Source: Aphelenchoides besseyi (lineage: Eukaryota; Nematoda; Chromadorea; Rhabditida; Aphelenchoididae). Taken from it: DNA of 64,000 bases. The notes under the pieces were generated by a model. It was not told the origin of the DNA, did no database searches, and was given only the letters and a program-made list of their open reading frames with translations. Each line of letters begins with the position of its first letter. Position 1 is the first letter of the stretch. Of the stretch, positions 24,004 through 34,915 are shown piece by piece. Where the stretch lies: positions 3,224,001 to 3,288,000 of the forward strand of contig JAMPIQ010000001.1 in NCBI GenBank assembly GCA_024699855.1. Reading direction: 5' to 3'. The translations under genes and the position numbers were made by a program.

Positions 24004-27000
24004 ATGAATGAACCACAACTCTCGAAACATGATCTGCGCGAACTGCGACGTCCAACTTGGGCATCGAAATCTCAATTTCTCTTCACTGTGACCTCATATG
24101 CTGTTGGTGAGTTTGATTGCTTTCGTAGATTAACGAGCAAGTTTCATGACTTGGAAACATTTGGCGATTTCCGGCATTAGCATGTAGGTAGAACAAACAA
24201 AGAAACACTTTTAATGGTTTGATTCATAGATGAACAAGGGGGTGGTGCCTTTCTGATTCCCTACTTTCTTTGTTCGTTTCTGGTTGGATTTCCGGTATGA
24301 AATTGCGAATAATTTCAAGTCAAGATCGAGATTTAGTTGCTTTACTTCGAGTTATCATTGGGCCAATTCGCCAGGTAAGATATCAAAGGTTTCGGGATTC
24401 TATTACAATTCTTACAGAACATCACCTGCTATAGTTTACGGTTTGTAGAAAATCAAATCTAACAGTATTGCAGTAACATATAAAAAACTTTTCAATTTTC
24501 CAGTCTATTTACAAGATTTATAGAATATTTAATCAAAGCAAAGTTGCAGGTCGAATTCGTCCTGTACTTCAAGGTGTTGGGTAATCATTCGAAGTTTCTA
24601 TTCGATTCTAATTGAAAACTGCTTTCAGATGGGCAATGGTACTTCTATCGGTACTGGTATGCATTTATTACAATATGGTAAAGAGTAAATGGTTAACTAT
24701 TATTATTCAAGTTTTAAGGTTGTGGCATGGTCGATTATCTATCTGTTCACTATTGTAAGTAAAGTGATTAGACGCAAAAACGAAGTCGTTTTAGATACGC
24801 GGTCATGCGAATGACTGGTCGTCGTGCATGAATTCGTTTAACACAATTTGTGAGATTAAAAACCGCTGTTCTTGTCATTCACCTAAAATTTAGACTGCCA
24901 ATCATCAATTGAAGATGACCGTTGTACGAAAGAGCTCTCTGAAGCTGCCAATCGTACAATTTCCGCATTCTTTTTCAATTACACATGTCATGCAACGAGT
25001 GATCAGACGGCATGGCAATTACGCAATTGGACTCTAACAAAATTAGCACCCGTTTCACCAGCTGAAGAGTTTTTCGAGTTTGTCAACATTTCAAAATGAT
25101 CTCTGTATAACAATGTTCAGGAACTATGTTCTCGAACGAGCTCCAACACTCGAGGGATTTGGAGGCGTAAATATCAAATTGGTTATTGCTTATTTCATTG
25201 CATGGCTGATTACCGCCACATCGTTGTGCAAAGGCGTTAAGATTATCGGTCGTCTTTCGTATATCACAGCTACAGTGCCTTATGTTGTAAGTTAGCAAAC
25301 AAGAAGGCCCAATAAAAAACCTTTTAGATTGTCTTGATTTTGTTTATTCGTGGAATAACGTAGGTTGAAGATTCAATTTGTTGCATACTGTCGTTTAGAC
25401 TTCCGGGATCGGATATTGGAATGGACTTTTATCTGCTGGTTAGCGGAGAATGATTCAAGTTATTTGTGAGCTTGATTTCAGAAGCCCGATTTTAGTCGTG
25501 TCTTCGACCCAGCAGTACGTTTTAGAATTTCTACTGTAATGTCAAATAATTTCTAAGTGTTGGAGAGCAGCAGCCACTCATGTTTCTTACTCGTTGTCTA
25601 TTGGTTTTGGTGGTATAATTGCATTGGCGAGTTATAATCGTCGAGATCATAATTGCTACAAAGGTTTTTATCTGTGCTTTCTACTGTTAATTTCCAAACA
25701 GACGCAGCCCTTATCACTCTATTCGACGCAATAATGAGTTTGTTAGGTTTGTCAAAGAATCTCGATGAACCCCTTCGAATTTGCGCGCCTTTCGGCGATG
25801 GTTTGAGCGCTAAAATCGCCGCCCAAACCGCCGCATATAAAGGAAGAGCGATCCGAGGGGAACTCTTCATCCGACTCCTTAGCCAAATAAACGTTGATTC
25901 TGTTACAGGTGGTACTGCAGTGTTCACTGTACTTGGATTCATGGCTAAACAACTGAATCTGCCAATTGATACAGTCATCCAGAGTGGAACTGGTCTAGCA
26001 TTTATCGCATATCCCGTAAGTGAATTTTGATCTTTTTACCAACTAATTGTTGTTGTAGGAAGCACTCTCACGTATGCCATTAACATCTCTATGGGCTCTC
26101 TTATTTTTTACTATGATTTGGATTCTGGGTGTGTCAACGCAATTTGGTCATTAGAACAATTGTATGATAAGATCAACTGTTTGATTTTAGGTTACGGAGA
26201 AATTATAATTGGCGGATTGAAAGAACAGTTTCCCGCTCTTTTAGAAAGTTTGAGCTCCAAATCTTTCGTGGTTTTCTAATTTTGTTTCAGGAAAAGTCAC
26301 AACAACTTTTGCTGTTTGTGGATTCCTATATTGTTGTGGTTTCATCATGTGCACTCGGGTTGGACAATTCTTCGAGTCTTCAATTGAATAAGAGTTTAGA
26401 ACGGAATCTATTATTTTAACATCTTCAACGATTATGCATCGTCGTTTTCGCTTGAGGTTGTGGTCTTCATGGAAGTGGTTTCCGTTTGTTACATCTACGG
26501 TACTCAAAATTACATTCTCGATTTGCGCTCAATGATCGGTCCTGCTAGAAATAAGCTTAGTGAAATCTTTGGACCAACTGGCCGTGAGTTAACACACAGT
26601 TCGATTAAGTCTTCTGTTTAGATTACGTGGTTTTTGTGTGGCGATTTATTGCTCCGTTGCTTTCAATTGTGATTTTTGTTTTTGCCTTAATGACTCAAAT
26701 TACTAATGATCTTACGTAAGTTTTTGAAAAACAAATAAACGAGATGAAAGAACGTTTAGCTACGGAAAGGGAAATCGTCTTTACGTTTTGCCTCACTGGT
26801 GCATCGGTATGGGTTGGACAATAACGATCGTACCGCTATTTGCATTTCCGGTGTTCGCCGCTTACAACTGGATTAAGTTTAGAAATCGTGGTGTGGTAAG
26901 TGTAGTTGAGAAAAAGAAGTTGATTTGAGTATTTAGCATTGGCATGAGCTTTTCAAGGTAACGTTTGTAATCGCTCTTAACGATTCGTGATTAGATACAA

Positions 27001-27108
27001 CCAAAATGGCCATCTTACAATGAGCGAGTAAAACCAGAATCGTCAGCAGCACCTTCCGCAAACACCGTTATACAGACTCAAGAACACGATTGGTCGTCGC
27101 GTTTGTAG
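24004..27108 (+). CDS. snf-like: SLC6 sodium/chloride-dependent neurotransmitter-type symporter
   Basis: This is a 12-TM plasma-membrane symporter for an amino acid or neurotransmitter. TM1 reads SYAVG then [19 protein letters not shown], the sodium and substrate site. Later pieces are [23 protein letters not shown], the large glycosylated loop 2 (cysteines in YCQSS and DDRCTKE; NRT, NYT and NWT sequons), [73 protein letters not shown] and [20 protein letters not shown]. About 19 introns are needed. The junction before LGNIWRFP lacks an AG acceptor (TTTCAT at 24142-24147). If that base is real, splicing there is non-canonical or the gene is impaired. Confidence 0.92.
25747..25908 (+). ncRNA. 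SLC6 intron able to fold into two hairpins (possible intronic snoRNA)
   Basis: This 162 bp intron (GT at 25747, TTACAG at 25903-25908) splits the conserved segment SLLG/GTAVF, so it is not coding although it is open in frame. It is GC-rich for an intron. It can form a hairpin with arms GGTTTGAGCG and CGCCCAAACC (one mismatch) and a second with arms GAAGAG and CTCTTC. Between them lies ATATAA, which fits an H box (ANANNA). No clear ACA box follows the second hairpin, so an H/ACA assignment is tentative. Confidence 0.2.
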
Positions 27109-27707
27109 TCATTAAGGAACTTGTTGATCAATTACGATCAGCAGTGAATAAAGAATTGAATCAGTTGCAATATCTGGAGAAGCACAAAAACCGGTTGTCT
27201 ATAAAATCTGTGGCTCATGAAACGCAAAAAAGCAATAAGGTCATCGGCCTTAAGGATTTGTCCGTTTAAAAGACGTAACGTGAATCGCAAAGAAAAAGCT
27301 GATCGGGTCGCTTTTACGGGGCCAATTCGGCATTTGTCGGGAAAAGTCGTCCGCCCCCTCTTTGACTGCTCATCGTTTTGCCCATTTGTCTCGATCTCTC
27401 TATTTCACTGCTTATTCACACACCTGCAATGCACTGGATTTCAAACTACCCAACAAAGTCCTAAATCATTTAATTGACATATGCAAATTCTCGAGTTCCA
27501 ACGAACTCACGTTCCTGTTGGTATGACAAGTTGGACGAGCAATCCATTGGGTTTCTATTGTTTCTGAGCAGTAAACAAACTCGATCGGTTCTTTTTGTTC
27601 TCTTTGAGTTGAAAGCGAGTTTTTTATGACTTTTCTCGAACTTCTTTTGCGTGCTTCACATACCGTTTGTTGTTGTGACTGTTGATTGAGATTTTCTAAT
27701 CCTCAGA
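27109..27707. other. Intergenic region SLC6 to SH3BGRL-like
   Basis: About 600 bp. An open stretch at 27217-27477 has no similarity to known proteins. CTAATCCTCAG ends one base before the downstream ATG, suggesting a trans-splice site. Confidence 0.35.
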
Positions 27708-30037
27708 ATGGCCGAAACTCCCGTAACATCAAATTCAAATTCCATTCCACTCAAAGTCTATGTCGCATCGATCACTGCGAATACGGAGGTGAGATGGCAG
27801 TTCGTTTCGTTTACTTTGATTTTAGATTCGAAAACAACAAATGCGAATGCTGATGCTATTGAATGGAAATGGAATACCGTTTAAGGAAATTGACATTACC
27901 GGTTAGTTCGTCAGTCAATCTGGTTTACACGTCGTGTTCTAGTGCGAAGTAATGAGAATGAGCGAGAGTTCATGCGTGAAAAGGCTATCAACTCTCGGCA
28001 TTCAGGACTACCACTACCGCCACAAATCTTCTACAACGAAGAGTATCTTGGAGTAAGAATCTGTAGGACTTCGTCCAGAATCATAAATTTCAGAATTACT
28101 ATGACTTTGAGGAATCGGTTGAAGCAAATACTATGGAAGAGTTTCTGCGTAAGTGAAAGCTATTGTTTGGATTATTCTTGTTCAATTTTCAGGTCTAATC
28201 GATCCAAATGCGGTAAGTGAATTTTCTGTTGTTTTATAGCACTTTGAAATTGCTATTACCAAATGTTTAGGTTGTGCAATCAAATAAGATCGAGGATCCT
28301 GAAAGCGATTTGGAAGATGAAGACTATGATTCAGAATACGAAGATGAAGATTGGTGGGAATCCGAAGACGAATTAGAAGATTCAGAAGATCTTGAAGAAC
28401 CCGAGATTGTTGAGCCAAAAAGGAACGCTGCTTCAGTCAAAGATAAGAAAATCGTAGAAACTGCAAAAAAATCGACTGTTGCCGTCGATGACAAAACTGC
28501 AAAAAAGACTTCGGCTCCCGTTGACAAAAAGCCATCTACCGCTACTACTTCGAAAGCTCCAACAACCACTGGTATCAAGAAATCGACTGGAGAAACGGCA
28601 TCAAAGAAAACAACAAGGTAAGTTTATTTTAAAAGAGATCAAAATTCGATGATTATATTTTTAGTGAAACTGCAAAAAAAGCGACAACCGCAGATTCAAC
28701 TAAAAAACAGACAAGTGCTTCAGAAAAGCCCGCTGATTCGGGTCAGAAAACTCCAGGAACTCCAGTAAAGAAGCCGACTACAAGCGACGCCTCCAAAACG
28801 TCAACATCAACCACAAAGAAGCCTACAGAAACAACATCGAAAAGTTCTGATGCAACAAAGAAGCCGAGCGGCAGTACAACGGAAGCCAAGAAACCGGTGA
28901 CTAGTGATGCTAGCAAAAAGCCAGTGATCGATCCCAAACAAACGAAAACATCCAATTCAACTAATTCATCGAAAAAAGAGGAAGTCAAAAAACCTGAAGC
29001 ATCTAAACGAGATACAAGTGAAGCACGTAAACCAGCCGAAACTAAGACTTCTGAAAAAGCAAGCAAAACGCCGACAGAATCTTCAACTGATCACAGCAAA
29101 AAACCATCAGCTTCAACAACGTCAACAAAGAAAGCAACAGAAACTAAAAAGGTGAGTGACTTTTGTTACAGAATTCGCATTAAATTGAGGAATTGCTTGT
29201 GATTCAAACATGTAACTTCAATGACTTTTTGTTTTCAGGTCGAAAACAAAGAAGTCGTCAGTAAGCCTGCAAGTTCAACAGCCAAAAAACCTTCAACCAG
29301 CGAATCCAAAAGCAAAACAACAGCATCCACCACGGAGAGTGCAGAAACGAAAAAAGTGGTTAAAGAAGAATCATTGGCTAAAACAACAACCGATAAAAAA
29401 CCATCGAGCAGAACCAGCACAACGAGCAAAAAAGAAGAGAAACCAATGAAATCTGATGATAAAGTGGAGACCAAGAAACTTGATGGCACAACACCTGCAA
29501 CGAAAAAGCCATCCACAAGTGAGACAACAACTAAGTCAGCGACGAGCAAACAAGCTGATCCGAAGAAAGATGTCAAGAAAGAAACTTCGACTAAACCCTC
29601 AACCTCTACATCGGAAAAGAAACCTCCGAGTACTGATACTGCCAAAAAAGACGAGAAATCCACTGAAAAGAAAAAGGTATCAGATTCAAAATCAGATGAG
29701 CAAAAGAAAAAAGCCGACGAAGAACGCAAGGCTGCTGATGCTAAAAAGAAGGCTGATGCTGAACGTAAAAAAGTTGAAGAACAGCGTCGTAAAGAGAAAG
29801 AGGTATTTTCATGAACACTCAATTATTACTTACATTTTCATTTTTCAGGAAAAAGCTGAATTGGAACGTAAACAAAGAGAAGAGGAAGAGCGCAAAAAGA
29901 AAGAAGCTGAAGAAGAAGAATCGGAATACGAAGACGAAGAATGGGAAGATGATGAATTGGAAGACGATCCTGTGGCTATTCAGCGCCAGAAAGAACGCGA
30001 TATTATAAACCAATTTCTTATGTCACGTAAAAAGTGA
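27708..30037 (+). CDS. SH3BGR-domain protein with a long Lys/Ser/Thr-rich tail
   Basis: Residues 1 to about 100 form the glutaredoxin-like SH3BGR(L) fold, spread over five exons: IPLKVYVASITANTE, a helix RKQQMRMLMLLNGNGIPFKE, EIDIT, the SH3BGR signature SGLPLPPQIFYNEEYLG and DFEESVEANTMEEFLRLIDP. There is no CxxC, as usual for this family. Beyond it lies a block of Glu/Asp, about 420 residues of KKPST-type low complexity, an Ala/Lys/Glu coiled-coil-like helix and a second acidic block, before NQFLMSRKK. Vertebrate SH3BGR has only a short acidic tail and SH3BGRL has none, so this tail is exceptional. It is perhaps a cytoskeletal or chromatin-associated protein, but function is unknown. Confidence 0.85.
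28431..29805 (+). repeat. Low-complexity Lys/Ser/Thr/Pro coding repeat
   Basis: This is degenerate repetition of codons giving KKPST, AKK, TTK and SAS motifs, interrupted by three small introns. It makes the opposite strand open over long stretches (for example 28324-28578 and 29235-29822). Those stretches are mirror images of the repeat and not genes. Confidence 0.8.
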
Positions 30038-30403
30038 TTCCGAACGATCTCTTCATTCATTTAGTTTTACACAATTTTGTGTTTTTACGTTGATCTCTTG
30101 CTGCTTCCCGGCTTCTCGATTGTAATTTATATCAGTCGCAAAACTTGATGTATGAATAAAATTTCTGTTTCCATCATCGAAACTGCGAGAATATTAATGA
30201 AATAAATCATTTCTTACCGTAGGTCACCAAAAGCAATCGAACTAATCAATTTATTTTTAAAAAAAGCGTCAGAAGTCGGGCTGTTGGCTGTGGGAAGTGT
30301 TTGGACGTCTGTTGGCGTACGGTTTCCAATAAGCGTCGAGTCTGAGTGGTTGCTTATTGCGGAGCAAACGGGAGAACAAACTGATCAACTTGTTTGGTTT
30401 AAC

Positions 30404-31097
30404 ATGAACCCATTGGAGTTAGAACATCTTCAATCGGTCGATGTTGCTTCTCTTGAGCCTCTAAAACTATTCTACTGTGCAACATTTCACAAAAACGCCG
30501 AACTCTACATAGTAGACGTCAGAAACAAAAGTATTCAACGCTACGACCTCACCCACCATCTTCCGTGGTTGTCAACTATTGAGACCGAAGTGGTGCCCAT
30601 CCACGAAGTCAAGATAAGGGCGCGTTGGTAGGCTAATTGAGTACTTAACAATGCTAAAACAATATCTATAGACTTTGAGACAGTTGCACAAGACTTCAAA
30701 TCGCCCAAACAACAAGATAAAATGATCTTGTGTAATGGCAAACGAGGACATTTCCGCATTTTGGATCTGCATACCGGTCGATTCAAGGCTTCAAATTGCC
30801 GTCGTCCAGCTTATTCAGTTGGGAGCAATGTGCATTTGGCTCCTTACTTCGTATTCGACGACGACATCCTGACCATTCATTCAAGAATCGGACATTGTTG
30901 CAGGCACTCTGAGCAAAAGATCGAGTTTGAATTTGCTCGTCTTGCTTGGCGGCAAGTGATAGTCTCTCTAAAAAGACCACAAACGCCGCTTCGAAGACCA
31001 CAAGGTTGTTCAATTTGCATGGTCCCAACGACCTCGTGATTTCATACTTCCGAACTTCATAGCCCAACGAGGATTCAAATCCCTGCAACTTCCTTGA
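30404..31097 (+). CDS. Unrecognised gene, possibly propeller-like; ends uncertain
   Basis: A plus-strand coding frame continues from about 30225 through an intron at about 30623-30670 to about 30950, and probably to a stop at 31097 after one more intron. Visible pieces are KLFYCATFHKNAELYIVDVR, MILCNGKRGHFRILDL and, in the last exon, FAWSQRPRDFILPNFIAQRG. Short beta-rich units ending in D-V/L-hydrophobic are reminiscent of propeller repeats, but no family was recognised. The first ATG in frame is at 30404, yet the frame is open further upstream to an acceptor-like CCGTAG near 30221. So the 5' end is unresolved, and a decayed gene is possible. Confidence 0.45.
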
Positions 31098-31506
31098 TAA
31101 CTTTTTTCTGTGCTTTTGACAGTTAACCTGAAATGTTGTGTTCTTGTAGATTAAATGACTGTAAACAAAACCCATCTTAATAGTTTCATTCAACATCGAC
31201 CTAGTGGTGTTCGATGATATTCGGGCCAAATACGCAACTTAAATAGTCATCTGGTTTTGTCGGGTATTCGAAAAGAAAATGTTGTTTTTATGAAATAGCA
31301 CGCTTTCAAAACCCGTATAATTAAAAATTACAATGGCATGAATTAATAGTGTGATCAGTGCTCTAATTGTTCGAAACCACTTCAACAAACCGATTCGTTT
31401 GATCGTGTAATTTCTTACCCACTACTCTCCAGTCATTCTTCTTGTTTTGCTCTTGAAATCAAATTTGTATGTTCTCAGTATTGGGAACTCGTAAAAATTC
31501 CGTCTG

Positions 31507-31845
31507 GCGCAGTCAGAACTGAGAGTATTTGTCTTGGCCCTGTGAGTGCTCAAGAACCGCTGGCAGGTGATCCGAAGATCTCCTCTGCGACACCAGCGGT
31601 CCCTTAACACTCGCAGATATACGGCGGTTTCGGTGCATACCGAGTATGGATCGACCCCACCGAAGTGGCGACGACCAAAGAAAACGACATTCGATCGTCT
31701 TACCTGCGCAGCGACAAACGAAAACCCCGATGGGATCGCCGCCTTTATCCCACGAAATCTCTTCGTCCGATCCTCTACTCATGTTTCGCGCTATTTCCAC
31801 CGTTAGCCCGGGGGCATTTTTGTCTCACTGCCATCATCACTGCGC
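31507..31845 (-). ncRNA. Candidate structured RNA with C/D boxes and an H/ACA-like hairpin
   Basis: On the minus strand, GCGCAG (31840-31845) pairs perfectly with CTGCGC (31507-31512). Just inside this stem lie a C box, GTGATGA (31834-31840), and a D box, CTGA (31513-31516). Within the 339 nt is a long hairpin (31544-31612): GAGTG/CACTC at its base, an open pocket of about 8+8 nt, CCGCTGG/CCAGCGG, then AGG-A-GATC capped by a C(UUCG)G loop. The basal stem is followed at once by ACA (31541-31543). A second C(UUCG)G hairpin, CCAC/GTGG, is at 31657-31668. A run of five T on this strand (31493-31497) follows the terminal stem by 9 nt. An H box was not found. The layout fits a composite C/D-H/ACA guide RNA; identity is inference. 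Confidence 0.45.
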
Positions 31846-32100
31846 ATTGAGTCAAGAAATCATTTCGATTCAACAAATTACACAAGATCAATGAAATCAG
31901 AACTTTTAATTTATTCGTACAAACCCTACGCAACATTAAAGGCTTTTTGATAGCAAATGAGATTGCGGCCAGAGAAATCTGAATAATTAGAAAGAAGTTA
32001 TTCAAATTTTTACCAAAGAAACTTCCGTCTATCATATCTAAAGGCACTACAGTCAGTTGTTGGTTGTCTGCTCTCTGTCCAGTTGTCTTACTCTGCGTTA

Positions 32101-32588
32101 TGGCTCCAAATGAAGATTTCGACAGGTAATCCACATCGAGATTCGAATATCAATCTTCTAGCAAGCCCAATAAACGTAACGAGCCGCGTCAATTGCTGCG
32201 CATCAAACGCAAAAAACTGCCGAACGGTTTGGTTAAGTTGGAACTGCGCTACGTTTCGTATCAACCGGACGCTCCGAAGAACGATGGCGAAGTGGCATCA
32301 GCAGCGTTGGCCAATTTGTTTGCTCATTTCATGGACCTTCGTGGCGACAGCAAAGAAATCACTCAATCGGACATGGACCCGGTAACTCAAGCTTTGCTTC
32401 TTCGAATGGAAAACGAAACGTTGAAAAGGCAGATCGCTCAGGTTAGTTCTCTTGGCAGCTCTACTCCACTGTGTTGACTTCAGATGGACGGGAATGAGGT
32501 GCGTTCGAAAGGCGGCAAGCAGTCGACGTTTGGCGGTGGTTCGGGTCAATTGGAGGAAAAGAAACATCACCGTCGTATCAAACATTAA
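32101..32588 (+). CDS. Unrecognised basic protein
   Basis: Three exons (first MAPNEDFDS; introns about 32126-32160 and 32441-32483) give about 140 residues. The centre reads LRIKRKKLPNGLVKLELRYV, then ASAALANLFAHFMDLRGDS and LLLRMENETLKRQIAQ, which looks helical and may form a short coiled coil. The end is Gly-rich, then basic (KKHHRRIKH). No family was recognised. Clean splice phases and an AATAAA at about 32623 support it. The next gene follows on the same strand 240 bp on. Confidence 0.6.
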
Positions 32589-32827
32589 TTTCACGACTTT
32601 GTCCGTTTACTTTTTTCGTGGAAATAAATTTGCCTTAGACGACTTTTCTCGTTGGTCATCTCATGAAAAAGCGTTTCGAATCGTTGAAAGAAGAAAACTG
32701 ATGGTATTTGTTTCAGTGGCGTTTCGTTCGTGCGAAGATACACACTCGATTGCCTGCAGTTTGCTCGGACGCCCAGCTAGCAGTCCGTTGAGTTTTCGCA
32801 GTGTTTTGCACCTGACAACCAAATGTG

Positions 32828-34157
32828 ATGGTAACGAACGATATTAATCGACAACAATTTGACTACCAAGCTAGCAATCCGGCCCTAAATGTCCATGTAC
32901 TCGAGCAGCCGAAAGAGGCGATTTACAACGATCATTCGACGGTTGTTCCGTCGTTTTCTTCGGTAAATGACGTGAGTTTTCGAAATTTGTGCTTTTAGTC
33001 ATCGATTTTTGTTTAGAAAAATTCGACTCTTGGCCCGGACAGTATTTCTATTGAGAATCCACTCGACAATTCGCAGTTTCTTTTCGCATCATCCGACGGT
33101 CTTCTCGACTCGACTCGTACGACTTTTCGCTACAATGGTGTCTCCGAGCCGCTTCGTCGGTTAAGTTTAACCAACGGAATAGACATTGTCGAACCGCCCA
33201 ACGGCGAAGTCAACAAGAAATACGAGGATATGCAACTACGCCGTAAAAAGAAAGAGGAAAAGAAACGTGGAGGTGAAATCAAACCAGAGGATCAGCCCGG
33301 TTAGTTGTTTATGCTCGTGCCTGTTTTCAGTCCTCAAATTTTAGGATACATTGGCAGCAAAGAGGTCGACGATATTCTCCGTAAGTGCTGGATCTTTCAT
33401 AATGAGCTTATCAGGTTGTTTTAGGCGAATTAGAACCGAATCGTGTGAACTCCGAAAAGTCGTCGAAGAAGAAGAAAAAGAGCAACGGGCTTCGCAAAAA
33501 TAAAGTAAGAACGCGTGCAGGTCTTCTTTGCATGTTTCGATTGGTTTCAGAATCTTCGCACTGATGAGAACGAAGAAATTGAAGTGGAAGTTGAACTCGA
33601 TCAAGACGATGTCAAATCGCCGTCGCCAACCACCGAACTCAAAGCGAAATCGCCGGGAAAGACGAATGATTCCACTACCGATGAAAACATTTCCATTGAA
33701 TCGACTGATCAACAATATGAGAACGATCAAATGCCGAATGGCGAGAAGAACATGCAATCGAAGATCAACAAGTCGCCGGTGAACGATGTGAAGAGCGGCA
33801 AAACGGCAATTTCACCGCCTTTAGTCGAACCCCTTGTTGAAGAAACCGAAAAGACCATTTACAACGAAGAAGATCTTTTGAACATGCAAACACTTAAGCT
33901 CGCATGGGCACGATTCCAAGACAAATATGCTGGTATGTCTGATCATTAACAAAGGTATCTAATATCAGGGTTTAGGTCGAATCAAACAACACGACGATCG
34001 TAAAGTGATCAACAACAAAACCGGACGTAGAAACGACAGCCACTTCCAAGATGCGATTCGTGTCAAAATGTCCAACGGATCGTTCTCATCATCTACGGGT
34101 TATAGCGAAACACAAACCAAAAGTTCCAAGAAGCAAAATAAGCAACAGCGTCGTTAA
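32828..34157 (+). CDS. Unrecognised large disordered protein
   Basis: About six exons encode roughly 370 residues, mostly hydrophilic. Pieces in order are QQFDYQASNPALNVHVLEQP, YEDMQLRRKKKEEKKRGGE, GYIGSKEVDDILRELEPN, a Lys-rich block, an acidic stretch EEIEVEVELDQDD, a likely helix EEDLLNMQTLKLAWARFQD and a C-terminus with NNKTGRRNDSHFQDAIRVKM. The KKKKKSNGLRKNK block suggests nuclear localisation. No family was recognised. TTTCAG at about 32710-32715 upstream of the ATG, after the AATAAA of the preceding gene, suggests an operon with it. Confidence 0.6.
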
Positions 34158-34915
34158 TCCGGGGAAGGTATCATACACTTATTCATAATTTCACGTTTTA
34201 TTAACAATTCTTGCCATTTCAATCGTTTTTTATAACTGTAACGGGTCTTAACTAAACCAAATAGCACAAATCGGGGATCTCCTCCTTTGTTGTTATTGTA
34301 ATTTGCTATTATAAAAAGAGAAACCTACCACGTGTTGTTCGCCTTCTCATATCCTCGAAAAATGCTACATTTTATTGCTCTTGTTGTTGAAATTCATTTC
34401 CTTAGAAACAGCGTATAGAAACTTTCTAACCAAAAAGTTGTTCAAACTTTTATTCACATGCGAATCGGCATTTTGTGATTCGGGGGCTTGAGATTATCGA
34501 CTCATCGGGGTTTTAATTTTGCTCAACACGACTTCTTGTTTCTAATTGATTTGACCATAAATTTTATAATGTTACCTGCTCAATTCTTTTTAACAAGAAA
34601 CCATCGATCTACAAATCACAACTCGCATTCTCAATTCATTGCCAAGCGTCTCTCTCTTCATTGTACATTTTATTGCAATCATACGCCAATTGATATCAAC
34701 TAATACAGTGGTCTACAACATCGGGTTTATTCGGGTACAAGTTGAGATCGGTGTTTGAAAGCAACCAACAGAAACATTCTTTCGAAACAACGTTGGTATT
34801 TATCTTTGATTCTGAATATGTTTTGCAACGCTATAAACTGCCAATTAAACTCTCAAAATCGTTGATTCCGAAACAATTTGTTTGCTAAATGTTTTTGGAA
34901 AGCATAAATTCTTGA
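34158..34915. other. Convergent 3' region
   Basis: About 760 bp of AT-rich sequence lie between two convergent genes. It should contain both 3' UTRs. No gene is seen. The open stretch at 34488-34703 has no similarity to known proteins. Confidence 0.4.

Noticed and set aside
25747..25908. In-frame continuation of the SLC6 exon as coding sequence
   Set aside because: It would insert 54 residues inside a conserved membrane segment. GT and CAG boundaries mark it as an intron.
28324..29822. Long minus-strand open frames opposite the SH3BGR-domain gene
   Set aside because: They are the reverse complement of a biased Lys/Ser/Thr repeat and read as Val/Ser/Phe-rich nonsense. The plus strand has the domain and splice sites.
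31063..31090. tRNA B-box-like GGATTCAAATCC
   Set aside because: There is no A box or cloverleaf upstream. It lies in a probable exon.
31422..31770. Minus-strand open frame of about 115 codons over the RNA candidate
   Set aside because: It lacks an ATG, has no similarity, and other frames are also open there. The strong hairpins explain the composition better. It was not fully excluded.
31801..31830. Possible telomerase RNA template (GGGCTAAC on the minus strand)
   Set aside because: It does not match the template expected for the common nematode telomere repeat TTAGGC, and no other telomerase RNA feature is visible.
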